A stretch of DNA of 64,000 bases from an uncultured Lachnospiraceae bacterium (GCA_902789735.1 CADAOZ010000008.1:62001-126000); one strand, 5' to 3'; counted from the stretch's first letter, positions 8,233 through 17,157 are shown. The notes: generated by a model not told the origin, from the letters alone. A program made the numbers and translations.

Positions 8233-10092
8233 TCACTTGCGTGTTTTCCGTCGGAATGGCAGCCGCAGCAGATCCGCGGCGGTAAGCCGCCGGTCCCGTT
8301 CCGGCCGGTCCCATCGCAGGGTCAGCAGGAGCGTCAGCTCCCATTTCTGCAGAAGAGCCTGTTTTTCCGTATCTGTCAGGGCTCCTTTCTTCTGCAGGAG
8401 GCGGGCCGCCTCTTCCGCTCCGGTTTCCGGGACCATATAGGTCCAGTCCGTCCGGGTGATCCGCAGGCCGGCCCGGTCCGCTGTGAAAAGAAGGGGCACG
8501 ATCTCACTGCCCAGGACCCGGTCAAAAGCCTGGCCTGTACAGCCGTAATGGTTTTTGCGCCGCTCGATTCCGGCCAGATCAATGTCTTTGCCCGCCTTCC
8601 GCTCTCGCTGCCAGGCCATATAGACGGATATGCCCGGGTCCGCGAAAGCAGCAGGCAGACTGCCTCCGCCGGCCAGATCTCTGGACATGGAAAGGGTGAG
8701 CATGGCCTGCTCCTGTCCTTTGTCCATGGCTTCCCGGCAGATTCCGGCCAGCAGTACAGGATCACAGGCACGATTGGTCAGGACGCGCAGAACGCGCCGC
8801 CAACAGGTTCCTTCTTCCTTTTCCGCCTGCTGTTCCGTCTCTGAAAGGTCTGCCTGCTCCGGATGCGGGTCATATCTGCGCAGGATAAGAGCAGAATCTG
8901 TTTCTCCCTTTCTCTGCAGCAGCAGTCTGCCGCAATGCGGACAGACAGAAAGGAGGGAGCGCAGTTCCCGGCTGTAAGGGGTGAAACAGGTCGGACAGAA
9001 AACGATTTCCCCCGGCCGGGGCATGCCACGGCGGATCTGTTCCAGTTCTTCCGGACGCCGGGGATAACGGGGATCGATATATTGATTGTAAGTAATGGCC
9101 GCTTTGACACGGCGGACATACCAGGGGGATTTCAGGTAATCGGAATCGTTCGTCGCAGCGGAATGTCCCAGCAGCGGGCGTTCCGCCGCCCCGTCCCTGG
9201 GCCCGGCCCATTCAAAATGTTCAAAACAGCGGCAGCCGATCTGTATATAGGATCCTTCCCGGATCCGGGCGGGACTGAAGAGACGTTCCGCCGCCCGTTC
9301 GCTGATCCTGATCTGTGCCAGAGAGGGGCACATGGCAAAAGCCCCGATTCCGATCTTGCGGACAGAATCCGGAATGGTCACCGAGCGCAGATTCACACAG
9401 TAGGCAAACACACTCTGGTCGATAAAACGGACGCCCTCCCGCAGGACCACTTCCCGCAGCTGCCAGCATCTGAAATCCAGGCCTGTCTGCAGATGGATAT
9501 TCCACAGGATTGCTCCGTCAATCAGAAGACGGATCCTGGACAGGGCCGGCAGAGCCGTCCCGTCTTCCGCAGCATCTTCACGGGGTTCCATCTCCGGCCC
9601 GGTCAAAAGACTGTCTGTGTCATCTGCTGTTTCCGGCGCATCCTCTTCTCTCCCGCCTTCCCGGTCCGGCAGACATTCAATCCGGTCCAGCAGATCCCGG
9701 ATCTCCGCCTGCCGCAGTATTTCCTGATGCCTCTCCGGTTCCTTCTCCAGGATATGGATGAATTCCATGACCGGCTCCGGAATCTTCAGAGGGGTTCCCC
9801 GGCGGTAATTGTCCAGATAACGATCCAGATCCGTCCGTTCCTTCCGGATATCCGCGGGCGTTTTATAGGTTCCGGGATGAAAACGCCAGCCTGCCGTCAG
9901 GGCCCTGCGGCGCAGCCATCCGGAAATCAGGGCATCGGTTTCATCAGAAAGCCGGTCCTTCCGGAGGACCTCGTACAGGACCGCGATCTCCTCCGGATCC
10001 CATTCACTGGTGGCGATCTCAAGATCGATCAGGGGATAACGCTGATAGAGTTCTTCCTCGTTATGGTTATGAATATTGCTGTCAAATTCCAT
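8233..10092 (-). CDS. Leucine-rich-repeat (BspA-type) and zinc-ribbon protein
   Basis: The 619-residue protein has three visible parts. Residues 1-230 are acidic and helical. A short BspA-type LRR segment follows (REGVRFIDQSVF, LRSVTIPDSVRKIGIGAFA). A zinc ribbon comes next, with CPTCFTPY and CPHCGR about 15 residues apart, and then a helical C-terminus ending in a basic tail. There is no signal peptide, unlike most BspA proteins, so it is likely cytosolic. The ATG at 10092 follows AGGGGGATTCTCCA. A longer frame to 10491 only adds sequence antisense to the basic-protein gene. No function is known to me. Confidence 0.75.
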   Translation of the reverse strand: MEFDSNIHNHNEEELYQRYPLIDLEIATSEWDPEEIAVLYEVLRKDRLSDETDALISGWLRRRALTAGWRFHPGTYKTPADIRKERTDLDRYLDNYRRGTPLKIPEPVMEFIHILEKEPERHQEILRQAEIRDLLDRIECLPDREGGREEDAPETADDTDSLLTGPEMEPREDAAEDGTALPALSRIRLLIDGAILWNIHLQTGLDFRCWQLREVVLREGVRFIDQSVFAYCVNLRSVTIPDSVRKIGIGAFAMCPSLAQIRISERAAERLFSPARIREGSYIQIGCRCFEHFEWAGPRDGAAERPLLGHSAATNDSDYLKSPWYVRRVKAAITYNQYIDPRYPRRPEELEQIRRGMPRPGEIVFCPTCFTPYSRELRSLLSVCPHCGRLLLQRKGETDSALILRRYDPHPEQADLSETEQQAEKEEGTCWRRVLRVLTNRACDPVLLAGICREAMDKGQEQAMLTLSMSRDLAGGGSLPAAFADPGISVYMAWQRERKAGKDIDLAGIERRKNHYGCTGQAFDRVLGSEIVPLLFTADRAGLRITRTDWTYMVPETGAEEAARLLQKKGALTDTEKQALLQKWELTLLLTLRWDRPERDRRLTAADLLRLPFRRKTRK

Positions 10093-10297
10093 TGGAGAAT
10101 CCCCCTGGTACATTTTTGGACCTGCTGCCGCGGATGGGTATTCTGCCGCCTCACTTACCAGAAATATAAGGAAAACATCTTCGATATAGGCTAAAATAAA
10201 AGAAAGAACGCCGGGCCAGTCCGGGCAGGCAGAGACTGCGTTTCCATTGAAAATTTCCATTGAAAAAAGACCATTCCGGGAATAAGGAGGGGACAGA

Positions 10298-10732
10298 ATG
10301 ACTGAAAAAGATATCGATCGCGCAACCGTAAGCAGAGCCTCGAAAAAAACAGAATCATCAGAGAAGACGTCAGCGGCCAAAGCAAAAGAAAAAGCTTCCG
10401 GGAAAACCGCAGCTGCTAAAAAACCGGCCGCTTCCGGCAAGACAACAGCCGCAAAAAAGCCGGCTGCTTCCGGAAAAACGACGGCTGCCAAAAAGCCGGC
10501 CGCTAAAAAACCGGCGGCTGCTAAAAAGACCTCCTCAGCTCTGCGGCTCAGCGCCGAAGAAAAGAAGCTGATCCAGAATTACAGAAAGTGCAATTCCGTC
10601 GCGAAAATGATGATCACTGCCGCCGTGGAAAAAGCCGCCGAAAAATACGGCAGTGACAAGAGCGACAAGGAAGACAGCGGGAGCGCTTCTGTTCCCGGCC
10701 TGGAAAGCCTGTTGAACCTGCTGGGCAAGTGA
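10298..10732 (+). CDS. Histone H1-like Lys/Ala-rich basic protein
   Basis: The 144-residue protein begins after AAGGAGGGGACAGA. Residues 15-80 are almost only Lys, Ala, Ser, Thr and Pro, with repeats such as AAKKPAASGKTT and KKPAAKKPAAAKK, the composition of histone H1 tails and bacterial H1-like (HctB/AlgP-type) proteins. The C-terminal half (ALRLSAEEKKLIQNYRKC...AAVEKAAEKY) should be helical, with a Ser-rich end. It probably binds nucleic acid by charge. It is divergent from the LRR/zinc-ribbon gene and ends at a bidirectional terminator. Confidence 0.8.
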   Translation: MTEKDIDRATVSRASKKTESSEKTSAAKAKEKASGKTAAAKKPAASGKTTAAKKPAASGKTTAAKKPAAKKPAAAKKTSSALRLSAEEKKLIQNYRKCNSVAKMMITAAVEKAAEKYGSDKSDKEDSGSASVPGLESLLNLLGK

Positions 10733-10777
10733 TTCCGGCCTGCCGCCTTACCGTATCTCTCAGTACCCCATACGCGG

Positions 10778-10814
10778 AAAAACTGCGGCCCTTTCCCGGG
10801 CCGCCTCTTTCTTT
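10778..10814. terminator. Bidirectional terminator between convergent genes
   Basis: Stem GCGGCCC (10785-10791) with GGGCCGC (10798-10804), with AAAAA on the left and CTCTTTCTTT on the right. It serves the basic-protein gene from the left and the PAP2 gene from the right. Confidence 0.7.
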
Positions 10815-11313
10815 ACAGTATCTGATAGCCGATCACTGCGGACAGAATCCCGATCAGGGCTCCTGCCGCCACATCGGACAGGAAATGGACCCCGGCCAGT
10901 ACTCTCAGGCCCGCCAGCAGCAGGCCGGCCGCCAGCAGGAGCATTCCGGCCGGTTTCCACGGAAACAGGTACAGCCAGGTCATGGCGATCACAAAAACAG
11001 AAAATACATGTCTGGAAGGAAAAGAATTGCCCTGTGTGTCTTTGGGAATCAGTGATGGGACCCCATAGACTTCATAGGGCCTTTTTCTGTTGACGGCTTT
11101 CCGGAAAAGGGACAGCAGGACAAAAGAAACGCCGGGGACCAGGATCGCTCCTGCCAGGTCCTGCCTCCGGTACAGAAACAGCCAGACCAGCAGCAGTGGA
11201 TACAGGCAGTAGATCAGCCCTGTAATCATGCGATTGCTCCATATGATCAGAGAAGCGGTCCGCTTATGCGACTTGTACCAGTCCATGACCGCCGCGTATG
11301 TTTCATTTTTCAA
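10813..11313 (-). CDS. PAP2-family membrane phosphatase
   Basis: The 166-residue protein has five or six hydrophobic segments. The three PAP2 phosphatase motifs are all present: KAVNRKRP (residues 72-79), PSRH (99-102), and RVLAGVHFLSD (137-147), giving the catalytic His102 and His143 with Asp147. Such enzymes remove phosphate from lipid phosphates such as undecaprenyl pyrophosphate or phosphatidic acid at the outer membrane face. Its upstream region contains a 13-copy tandem repeat (11350-11523), which may affect expression. Confidence 0.9.
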   Translation of the reverse strand: MKNETYAAVMDWYKSHKRTASLIIWSNRMITGLIYCLYPLLLVWLFLYRRQDLAGAILVPGVSFVLLSLFRKAVNRKRPYEVYGVPSLIPKDTQGNSFPSRHVFSVFVIAMTWLYLFPWKPAGMLLLAAGLLLAGLRVLAGVHFLSDVAAGALIGILSAVIGYQIL

Positions 11314-11349
11314 TAACCATACCTTCCTCTCCGGGCAGATTCCTCTGTT

Positions 11350-11523
11350 CAGACTTTTCTATCCAGACTTCTCTGTTCAGACTTTTCTATCCAGACTTCT
11401 CTGTGCACACTTCTTTGTGCAGACTTATCTGTGCAGACTTCTCTGTTCAGACTTCTTTGTGCAGACTTCTCTGTTCAGACTTCTCTGTTCAGACTTCTCT
11501 GTTCAGACTTCTCTGTTCAGACC
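11350..11523. repeat. Tandem array, 14-bp unit, 13 copies
   Basis: The unit CAGACTTCTCTGTT recurs at 11350, 11364, 11378, 11392, 11406, 11420, 11434, 11448, 11462, 11476, 11490, 11504 and 11518, exactly every 14 bases. The right-hand copies are nearly identical, and the left-hand copies carry substitutions such as TTTCTATC. The array fills the gap between the PAP2 start and the end of the ATPase gene. Because 14 is not a multiple of three, the frames through it read repeat protein in all three phases and are not genes. Confidence 0.95.
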
Positions 11524-11603
11524 GGCACATGTATTGCTGCCATCCGCTCTTTCTGCGGTTCAGTAACGGTCAATAATTTACAGGGTCAGCAGTACGGTCA
11601 CGG

Positions 11604-13103
11604 TCAATATTTCAGCAGGGTCAGGATACGCCGCATCAGATCTTCATTGCTGCAGACCAGGATGCAGAGTTGTTCCCGCGTCCTGGTCACAGCCTGATAA
11701 AGCATCTGTTCATAGGAATAGGGGCCGGGAGACGTCTCCGAAGAACGGAGGATCCCTTTTTCATCATGGTAGAAACGGCTGTCCATTGTGACCATGACAT
11801 GATCATATTCCTGGCCGAACGTATCGTCCGAGTCGACCATCATGGGTTTCTCGGCCGTATCCTCTGTCTCATCGCAGGAAATATACATATATCCCCTCTC
11901 TTTATAGTAATCGATGATGGGCTCGGCGGATTCCCGGCTGTCGGCATAGATCAGATCAATATTGTTGAAATGATGGTTCCTGGCCCTCTTGCGGAAATCA
12001 AAAAGTCCCTTGAGGAACAGGTAGATCTCCTTGTTGATCCGGATCTTGGAAGTCAGCATGTAGGAAGCGTCTGCCATCAGGCTGATTTTCTCTGCCGCTG
12101 CCGCCACCTCCGGATCCGCGTTCATGACCTGGGGCACAGCGAAGGAAAAGATGCTGAAGATCCCCCGTTCCAGGACATGATCACGGAGGCGGTCCAGTTC
12201 CTTTTCTTCGAGCCGCTGGGACTCATCCACGATCAGGATCGGATAATGGCCGGTCTCCATCTCCCGCAGATAATTTTCCGCCCCGCAGATCGTGACTCTC
12301 TCCATATGCTCATTCAGCTGCTGGTGGCCTCTGGACAGGCTGCCGCAGTGGACGAACAGGACCCGGCCGTCTTCCGACAGGCTTTTGGCCAGGTCATAGA
12401 CCAGCAGGGTCTTGCCGGTACCGGAAGATCCGGACAGGGCAATGATCCGGGACAGACTGCCTTTCCTTTTCGCTTTGGCGAGCTCCTCGTGTATTTTGTG
12501 GCTGAAATCCCTCTGCTGATCCGTCAGGAAATAGGAACCCGACAGGAATCTGGCAGGGGTCGTAAGAGGGGACACCAGAAAATCTCTGGCGCTGAAAAGG
12601 GTCTCGATCCCTTCCGGCATAAAATCCCCGAAGCCGTTCATGACTTCCGCCAGATTTTCCATGGCAGTCTCCTGCAGGATTCCTTCTCCGTCCAGGGTGT
12701 AGACTTTCTGGGTCTGGGACACATAGGTAAAGGAAAAAATGTTCCTTGTGATATGGCGCAGGTAATAACGGTTCTGCAGCAGCTGTGCGGCGATCCGTTC
12801 TGTTCCGATATCCATGGATTTGAGTTCAATGTTCAGGACTTTGGATTTGTCTTCCGCCACTTTGACCAGGTCAAATTCCTTGCTGATATGGTCGATCACA
12901 TAGGAGAAAAAGAATCCGTCGCAGGCCTTATAAGTGATCAGGCAGGAGCAGGAAAGCAGCTGGTCCACCATTGAGCAGACAGACTCCTGCTCCGCTTTCC
13001 GGGATCTTTTGTATTCATCCCGCCGGGTCAGATAGTTCTCATAATCCGAGAACATGGACTCCTCCCTGACCCTGCTGAGGAAGTAAAGATTGATCGCTTT
13101 CAT
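11604..13103 (-). CDS. DUF2075/Schlafen-like ATPase with possible nuclease domain
   Basis: The 499-residue protein has a P-loop ATPase core of the DUF2075 helicase-like group. Walker A is GSSGTGKT near residue 225, Walker B is ILIVDESQRL, and the C-terminal YQAVTRTREQLCIL is a superfamily 1 helicase motif. The N-terminal 130 residues contain EFDLVKV and NIELKS (about residues 77-96), an Asp...Glu-x-Lys pattern like that of NERD/PD-(D/E)xK nucleases. I infer a nuclease-helicase fusion acting on nucleic acid in the cytosol. A defence or RNA-processing role is possible but has no support from neighbours. Confidence 0.75.
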   Translation of the reverse strand: MKAINLYFLSRVREESMFSDYENYLTRRDEYKRSRKAEQESVCSMVDQLLSCSCLITYKACDGFFFSYVIDHISKEFDLVKVAEDKSKVLNIELKSMDIGTERIAAQLLQNRYYLRHITRNIFSFTYVSQTQKVYTLDGEGILQETAMENLAEVMNGFGDFMPEGIETLFSARDFLVSPLTTPARFLSGSYFLTDQQRDFSHKIHEELAKAKRKGSLSRIIALSGSSGTGKTLLVYDLAKSLSEDGRVLFVHCGSLSRGHQQLNEHMERVTICGAENYLREMETGHYPILIVDESQRLEEKELDRLRDHVLERGIFSIFSFAVPQVMNADPEVAAAAEKISLMADASYMLTSKIRINKEIYLFLKGLFDFRKRARNHHFNNIDLIYADSRESAEPIIDYYKERGYMYISCDETEDTAEKPMMVDSDDTFGQEYDHVMVTMDSRFYHDEKGILRSSETSPGPYSYEQMLYQAVTRTREQLCILVCSNEDLMRRILTLLKY

Positions 13104-13148
13104 AATCTTCCTCCGGCCATTCTACAGGACCGCCGTCTCCGGGGCTGC

Positions 13149-13805
13149 TTATTTCCACATACCGCTGCAGAAGACCATCAGGCCGGCCCAGGTATACATG
13201 GAATAGAAGTTACCGTATTTGTCTCTGCCGTCTGCCAGTACTTTACGGGCCTGGTCCAGCGTCAGCATTTCAAAACCGGCAAAAAGCTCCTGGCCCAGGG
13301 CGCCGCTCTGGCTCATCTGGTCCAGATTGTCCCTGCGGATGACTGCCAGTGCCAGGGCGTTGCTCTCATCGGTCATACCGGGGGTCGAGAACAGGAGGGG
13401 ACTGAGCACTTTCAGCGTATCACCCTCTCCAATGACGAATCCGGTCTCTTCCTGAATTTCCCTGGCCGCCGTGGTCAGGATCGGATCCTCACATTCCCTG
13501 TCCTCCGGATCGATCAGGCCGGCCGGGACCCCCAGCAGATATCTGCCGGTCGGATACCGGTATTCATAGGCCAGCAGCAGCATGGGCTCCCGGTCCGGAA
13601 GTTCCACGATCACGACGCAGCTGACCGCGTCCGGCAGCATTTTCTGATAGGCATCATCCGTCCTGACTGCCGCCAGATCAGAAAGTTTTCTGCGGGAGGC
13701 GTTGAAATAATGTTTGCCTTCCTTGTACTGCAGATCATAAACATTCAGAAATCCTGTTTCCAGTAAAGGTTTTACTTTTTCTTTTGTAATGACGGGTTTT
13801 TCCAT
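13149..13805 (-). CDS. NUDIX hydrolase, ADP-ribose pyrophosphatase type
   Basis: From the ATG at 13805 (after AAGGAGAAACAG) the protein has 218 residues. The NUDIX box is recognisable as PAGLID ... AAREIQEETGF at about 95-123. The spacing between its Gly and the REIQEETG core is some five residues longer than the strict consensus. VSCVVIVELPDREP and QYRYP-like EYRYPTG segments match ADP-ribose pyrophosphatases, which split ADP-ribose to AMP and ribose-5-phosphate. The longer frame to 13877 has no ribosome binding site. The exact nucleotide substrate is inferred only. Confidence 0.85.
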   Translation of the reverse strand: MEKPVITKEKVKPLLETGFLNVYDLQYKEGKHYFNASRRKLSDLAAVRTDDAYQKMLPDAVSCVVIVELPDREPMLLLAYEYRYPTGRYLLGVPAGLIDPEDRECEDPILTTAAREIQEETGFVIGEGDTLKVLSPLLFSTPGMTDESNALALAVIRRDNLDQMSQSGALGQELFAGFEMLTLDQARKVLADGRDKYGNFYSMYTWAGLMVFCSGMWK

Positions 13806-13907
13806 CTCTGTTTCTCCTTCAACCAAACGGCCCCGCCATACGGTCCCCGAACGGGTCCTGTATGGCTTCACGTACACCGGTTACTGTTTAATGTGACTTT
13901 CCGTACC

Positions 13908-14011
13908 GCTTTCAGTATTGCTGTGCTGCCGTACTGCTTTCAGTATTACTTTCTGTGCTGCCGTGCTGCTTTCAGTATTACTTTCTGTGCTGCCGTACTG
14001 CTTTCAGTATG
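13908..14011. repeat. Four-copy repeat, 28-32 bp period
   Basis: GCTTTCAGTATT recurs at 13908, 13936, 13968 and 14000, with CTGTGCTGCCGTACTG between. The first period is 28 bases and the next two are 32, the extra four bases being ACTT. It lies in the 275-base gap between the NUDIX start and the end of the lipoprotein gene. Confidence 0.85.
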
Positions 14012-14080
14012 ACCTTCCGGATGCCCTCCGGGTCTGTATCCGGAAAACGCACGCAGACACAGTAAATACACAGTAAATGA

Positions 14081-14857
14081 TCAGGGTTCTTCCGGACCAT
14101 CCTCATCAAAGATTGTATTCAGGTCGATCAGCTGCTGCAGCAGCTCCAGACCTCTGTCCTTCTCCATTGGCCGGTCCACAGTCATGGAATAGGCTTCGCC
14201 GTTGTCATACCAGACAGCTGCCGAGAGTGTATCTCCGTTGCCTCTGACCTGCACATCGATATCATTGATGGTCTGTTCCGAATTATGCTCATATTCATTA
14301 TAGTCGCCGCTGATGTCCTCGTTCCCCTTTGCCTTGCGGATCAGAAGCATGCTGCCGTCCGCGGCCGTGTAGATTATGTTGACCATCTGTCCGTCAATGG
14401 CCTGATAGTCGATCCTTTCATATCCTTCAATGCTCTCCGGCAGGCGCAGGCTGACGCCGGCCGCTTCGCAGGCCTCCTCCAGGGTCTCATAATCCACGTA
14501 GGGATTTTCGATCTGCGTGCCGGTTTCCTCCGGCTCCTCTTCCGTGGCAGCCTCCGCTGCTGCTTCTGTTCCGGCCTGCGTCACGGCTTCTGCCGCGGTT
14601 TCCGTATCCGATGCCGCTGCAGTTTCCGTATCTGTTTCCGCTTCCGCCGCAGTTTCCGTTCCGGCTTCTTCTGCTGCCGCAGTTTCCGTTCCGGCTTCTT
14701 CTGCTGCCACAGTTTCCGCTTCCGCTTCCGAGTCTGCTTCCTGTATGTTTTCTGTTCCGGACTCTTCTTTCTTCTCCTTATCGTGAATGGAATAGGAACA
14801 TGCCGCCAGGGATACTGCCATAAGACATGTCATTAGTAGCGCAATGATCTTTTTCAT
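14081..14857 (-). CDS. Lipoprotein with Glu/Ala/Thr-rich linker
   Basis: The 258-residue product starts with a signal peptide and lipobox LAACS (Cys20). Residues 30-110 are a low-complexity linker of Glu, Ala and Thr with repeats of EEAGTETAA. The C-terminal domain (from about 115, NPYVDYETLEEACEAAG) is a compact folded region containing LRLPESIEGYERIDYQAIDG and VNIIYTAADGSMLLIRKAKG. I do not recognise the domain with certainty. It should be anchored outside the cell membrane. The ribosome binding site AGGAGG is 4-5 bases from the ATG. Confidence 0.8.
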   Translation of the reverse strand: MKKIIALLMTCLMAVSLAACSYSIHDKEKKEESGTENIQEADSEAEAETVAAEEAGTETAAAEEAGTETAAEAETDTETAAASDTETAAEAVTQAGTEAAAEAATEEEPEETGTQIENPYVDYETLEEACEAAGVSLRLPESIEGYERIDYQAIDGQMVNIIYTAADGSMLLIRKAKGNEDISGDYNEYEHNSEQTINDIDVQVRGNGDTLSAAVWYDNGEAYSMTVDRPMEKDRGLELLQQLIDLNTIFDEDGPEEP

Positions 14858-14989
14858 AAAGCCTCCTGTCCTTCCGGTTCGGCGTTACGCAGTAAAACCT
14901 GCATTTTCACTAATATTAACATTTTAGCACAAATGCAGTTTTTCTGTTGTGCTATACTGAAATATCATCAGGAAAGGAGCAGTCGATGC

Positions 14990-16444
14990 ATGAAGTTTTC
15001 AAATGTAGATCCTGAAACAGCATCTGCTGTTTATGATATGCTGTGGCAGCCCGCGGCAGCCGGTCCGGGCGGCCCCAAAGGAACTCCTTTAAAGGGAGGG
15101 AATCCCGCGGATTATTTCGGGGATGAGGATGAGGACGGGACTTTTGATCCCGATTCCACATACGTATGGAAAGGCGGCGCGCCCAACCAGGGCGGCTATA
15201 TCCCCGATATGTATACCGGTTCCGCCGCCGTCCGTCCCCGGCCTCCGGTCAATAATGGCGCGCAGAACCCGGCCGGTCCTTCAGTTCATACCGTGACACA
15301 AAATGCGGCCGGTCCTTCTGTCCGGAACGGCAGAAACAATACAGGCAGACCGCGTGTTAACAATGGCACACAGAGCCCGGCCGCTCCTTCTGTCCTAAAT
15401 GGCAGACAGAATACAGGTGGACCGCGTGTTAACAATGGCACGCTGGCCCCGGCCGCTCCTTCTGTCCATAACGGCGGACAGAAGGCAGGGAAACTCCGCG
15501 GCAATTTGGCCGGGCAGGCGCAGAGCAGACCGCCTGTACGGAACGAGGGGCAGAATACAGGGAAACTCCGCGGCAGTATAAGCGGGCAGACGCAGGGCAG
15601 GCCTCCTGTCAGCAGCAGCAGACAGGGGCAGGCCGCCCCCTCCAGGACTCCCCTGACCGGTGAGGCGGCCGCCAGGCTGATCGGCGGTCATCCCGTCCTG
15701 ACTCCGCCTTTTACAGCCATGAACGATCCCTGTTTTTCTTCGATCCGTCCCTACGCCATGTCGGGCCGGATCATGCGGGGCCTGCAGCTGCATACGATAA
15801 GCGGAATCCGGACTCTGGAGGGATATCCTCTGCCTCCCGGCAACATACTGCTGGCTCTGTTCAGTAAATGGCTGACAGAAGGCAGCCTTCGTATGGACAG
15901 AAAGGGACAGAAAACGGTCCTGATCCTGGCTGACCCGTCCATCCGGCCCGATTCCCGGACAGAGTATGAGCTTGTACAGTCCTTGTTCCGTCAAGAAGAC
16001 AGCCGGACGCTTTACGACACAGACGCTCTTCGTCAATGGTATCAGAACCACCGGGACGAATGCGCTTCTCTGAGCCATCGTATGGCCTCGGAAGGCATAC
16101 AGCGTATGGCAGGCCTTTCCATGATCGGTTTCGCTTCCGAAAGCGGGGAACAGCCGGTGCTTTCCCGGGACGGCCGGGGCCTTTACGGCTGTATCCTGAA
16201 TATGAATATCATGTTCAGCAATCTCCCGGCAGCCATGAACAAAGGACTGTTTACGGAAGAACAGGTCCGGGAGCTGGTCATCCGGGCCCCTCTGTTCCTG
16301 CGTCAGAAAGCCATGCTGGCCTTTCTTGCAGAACACCGGGAGCTGGCAAAGTACAACCCGGCCCTGAACTCTATCGGTCCTCTGACCTCTTTTCTGGGCA
16401 GTGCTTTTATGTCCGGCGGAACTCCATCGGGATCTCCTTCCTGA
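14990..16444 (+). CDS. Hypothetical protein with Asn/Gly/Pro repeat region
   Basis: From the ATG at 14990 (after GGAAAGGAG) the protein has 484 residues. Residues 70-215 are a disordered repeat region in which modules of about 24 residues recur (NNGTQSPAAPSVLNGRQNTG; HNGGQKAGKLRG). The C-terminal 270 residues look folded and mostly helical (AARLIGGHPVLTPPF, LALFSKWLTEGSLRMDRKGQ). There is no signal peptide or membrane segment. A longer frame from 14933 has no binding site. The zinc-ribbon gene 124 bases downstream is probably co-transcribed. I recognise no family. Confidence 0.75.
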   Translation: MKFSNVDPETASAVYDMLWQPAAAGPGGPKGTPLKGGNPADYFGDEDEDGTFDPDSTYVWKGGAPNQGGYIPDMYTGSAAVRPRPPVNNGAQNPAGPSVHTVTQNAAGPSVRNGRNNTGRPRVNNGTQSPAAPSVLNGRQNTGGPRVNNGTLAPAAPSVHNGGQKAGKLRGNLAGQAQSRPPVRNEGQNTGKLRGSISGQTQGRPPVSSSRQGQAAPSRTPLTGEAAARLIGGHPVLTPPFTAMNDPCFSSIRPYAMSGRIMRGLQLHTISGIRTLEGYPLPPGNILLALFSKWLTEGSLRMDRKGQKTVLILADPSIRPDSRTEYELVQSLFRQEDSRTLYDTDALRQWYQNHRDECASLSHRMASEGIQRMAGLSMIGFASESGEQPVLSRDGRGLYGCILNMNIMFSNLPAAMNKGLFTEEQVRELVIRAPLFLRQKAMLAFLAEHRELAKYNPALNSIGPLTSFLGSAFMSGGTPSGSPS

Positions 16445-16568
16445 GGAGACCGCATCCGGCTTCAGGCATCGCCCCGGGCTTTATTTACTGCAAAAAAAAT
16501 CTTTCTCCATTACCGCTATACTGTTCACAGAAGGAAATGACAGACAGAACCGGCAAAGGAGGTGCAGC

Positions 16569-17102
16569 ATGCCCAAGATTATGACAAAATGTACGACCTG
16601 CGGCGCGATACTTGCCGTAGACAGCGCTTCTCACAAAGAAGTCTGCCCTTACTGCGGCTGGTCCTTTACCGTGAATCCCATACAGGAATCCATAGGAGCC
16701 GGCGTACAGCCCGGACCATCCGGCAGACAGGCACAGGCGGCCCCTGCAGAAGATCTTTCCATCAGCGGAAGGATCCGCAGCGTCCACCGTCTCCTGGACG
16801 GGAGGAAAAATTATCCGGAAGCCATCCGGCAGCTGTCAGCGCTGGCCAGAGAAGCGCCGGACCGTTACGAAGTCTGGTGGGGCCTTGCCAGATATTACAC
16901 ATCTGATTTCAGCACCACTGTATTTACAGATTCCGGTTATCAGAAAGCCTCACTGGCCATAGAAAACGCCTGCAGGACTGCCTCAGCGGCCAACCGCAGC
17001 AAAATACAGACTGTCTGGAAAAGCTACACGGCCGCATACGTAAAAGACCGTAAATCGAAACAGAACCGGGTCAGACCCTTACATCAGCTGCTGGCAGTCT
17101 GA
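16569..17102 (+). CDS. Zinc-ribbon protein with helical C-terminus
   Basis: The 177-residue protein begins after a perfect AAAGGAGGTGCAGC. The N-terminus has CTTCG at 8-12 and CPYCG at 26-30, a classic zinc ribbon. After a Gln/Pro-rich linker, residues 80-170 form helices resembling one or two TPR-like units (YPEAIRQLSALAREAPDRYE, VWWGLARYY). It is cytosolic. The role is unknown; the zinc ribbon may bind nucleic acid or a protein partner. It is followed by a strong terminator that closes the two-gene unit. Confidence 0.75.
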   Translation: MPKIMTKCTTCGAILAVDSASHKEVCPYCGWSFTVNPIQESIGAGVQPGPSGRQAQAAPAEDLSISGRIRSVHRLLDGRKNYPEAIRQLSALAREAPDRYEVWWGLARYYTSDFSTTVFTDSGYQKASLAIENACRTASAANRSKIQTVWKSYTAAYVKDRKSKQNRVRPLHQLLAV

Positions 17103-17157
17103 CCAGGTCACGCACATACCACCACCAACCATCCAGAATTACGAAAGCCCGCAGCAG

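Noticed and set aside
10093..10491. N-terminal extension of the LRR/zinc-ribbon gene
   Set aside because: The extra residues (FPEAAGFFAAVVLPEAAGF and the like) are the antisense reading of the lysine/alanine-rich gene at 10298 and lack a binding site.
11350..11523. CRISPR array
   Set aside because: The units are 14 bases and abut directly, with no spacers, and no cas gene is present.
11228..11697. Plus-strand frames with LFRLLCSDFSVQT repeats
   Set aside because: They are translations of the 14-bp tandem DNA array in three phases, without a binding site or variation expected of a protein.
14510..14836. Plus-strand frames with VSVSASAAVSVP-type repeats
   Set aside because: Antisense of the Glu/Ala/Thr linker of the lipoprotein at 14081; low-complexity only.
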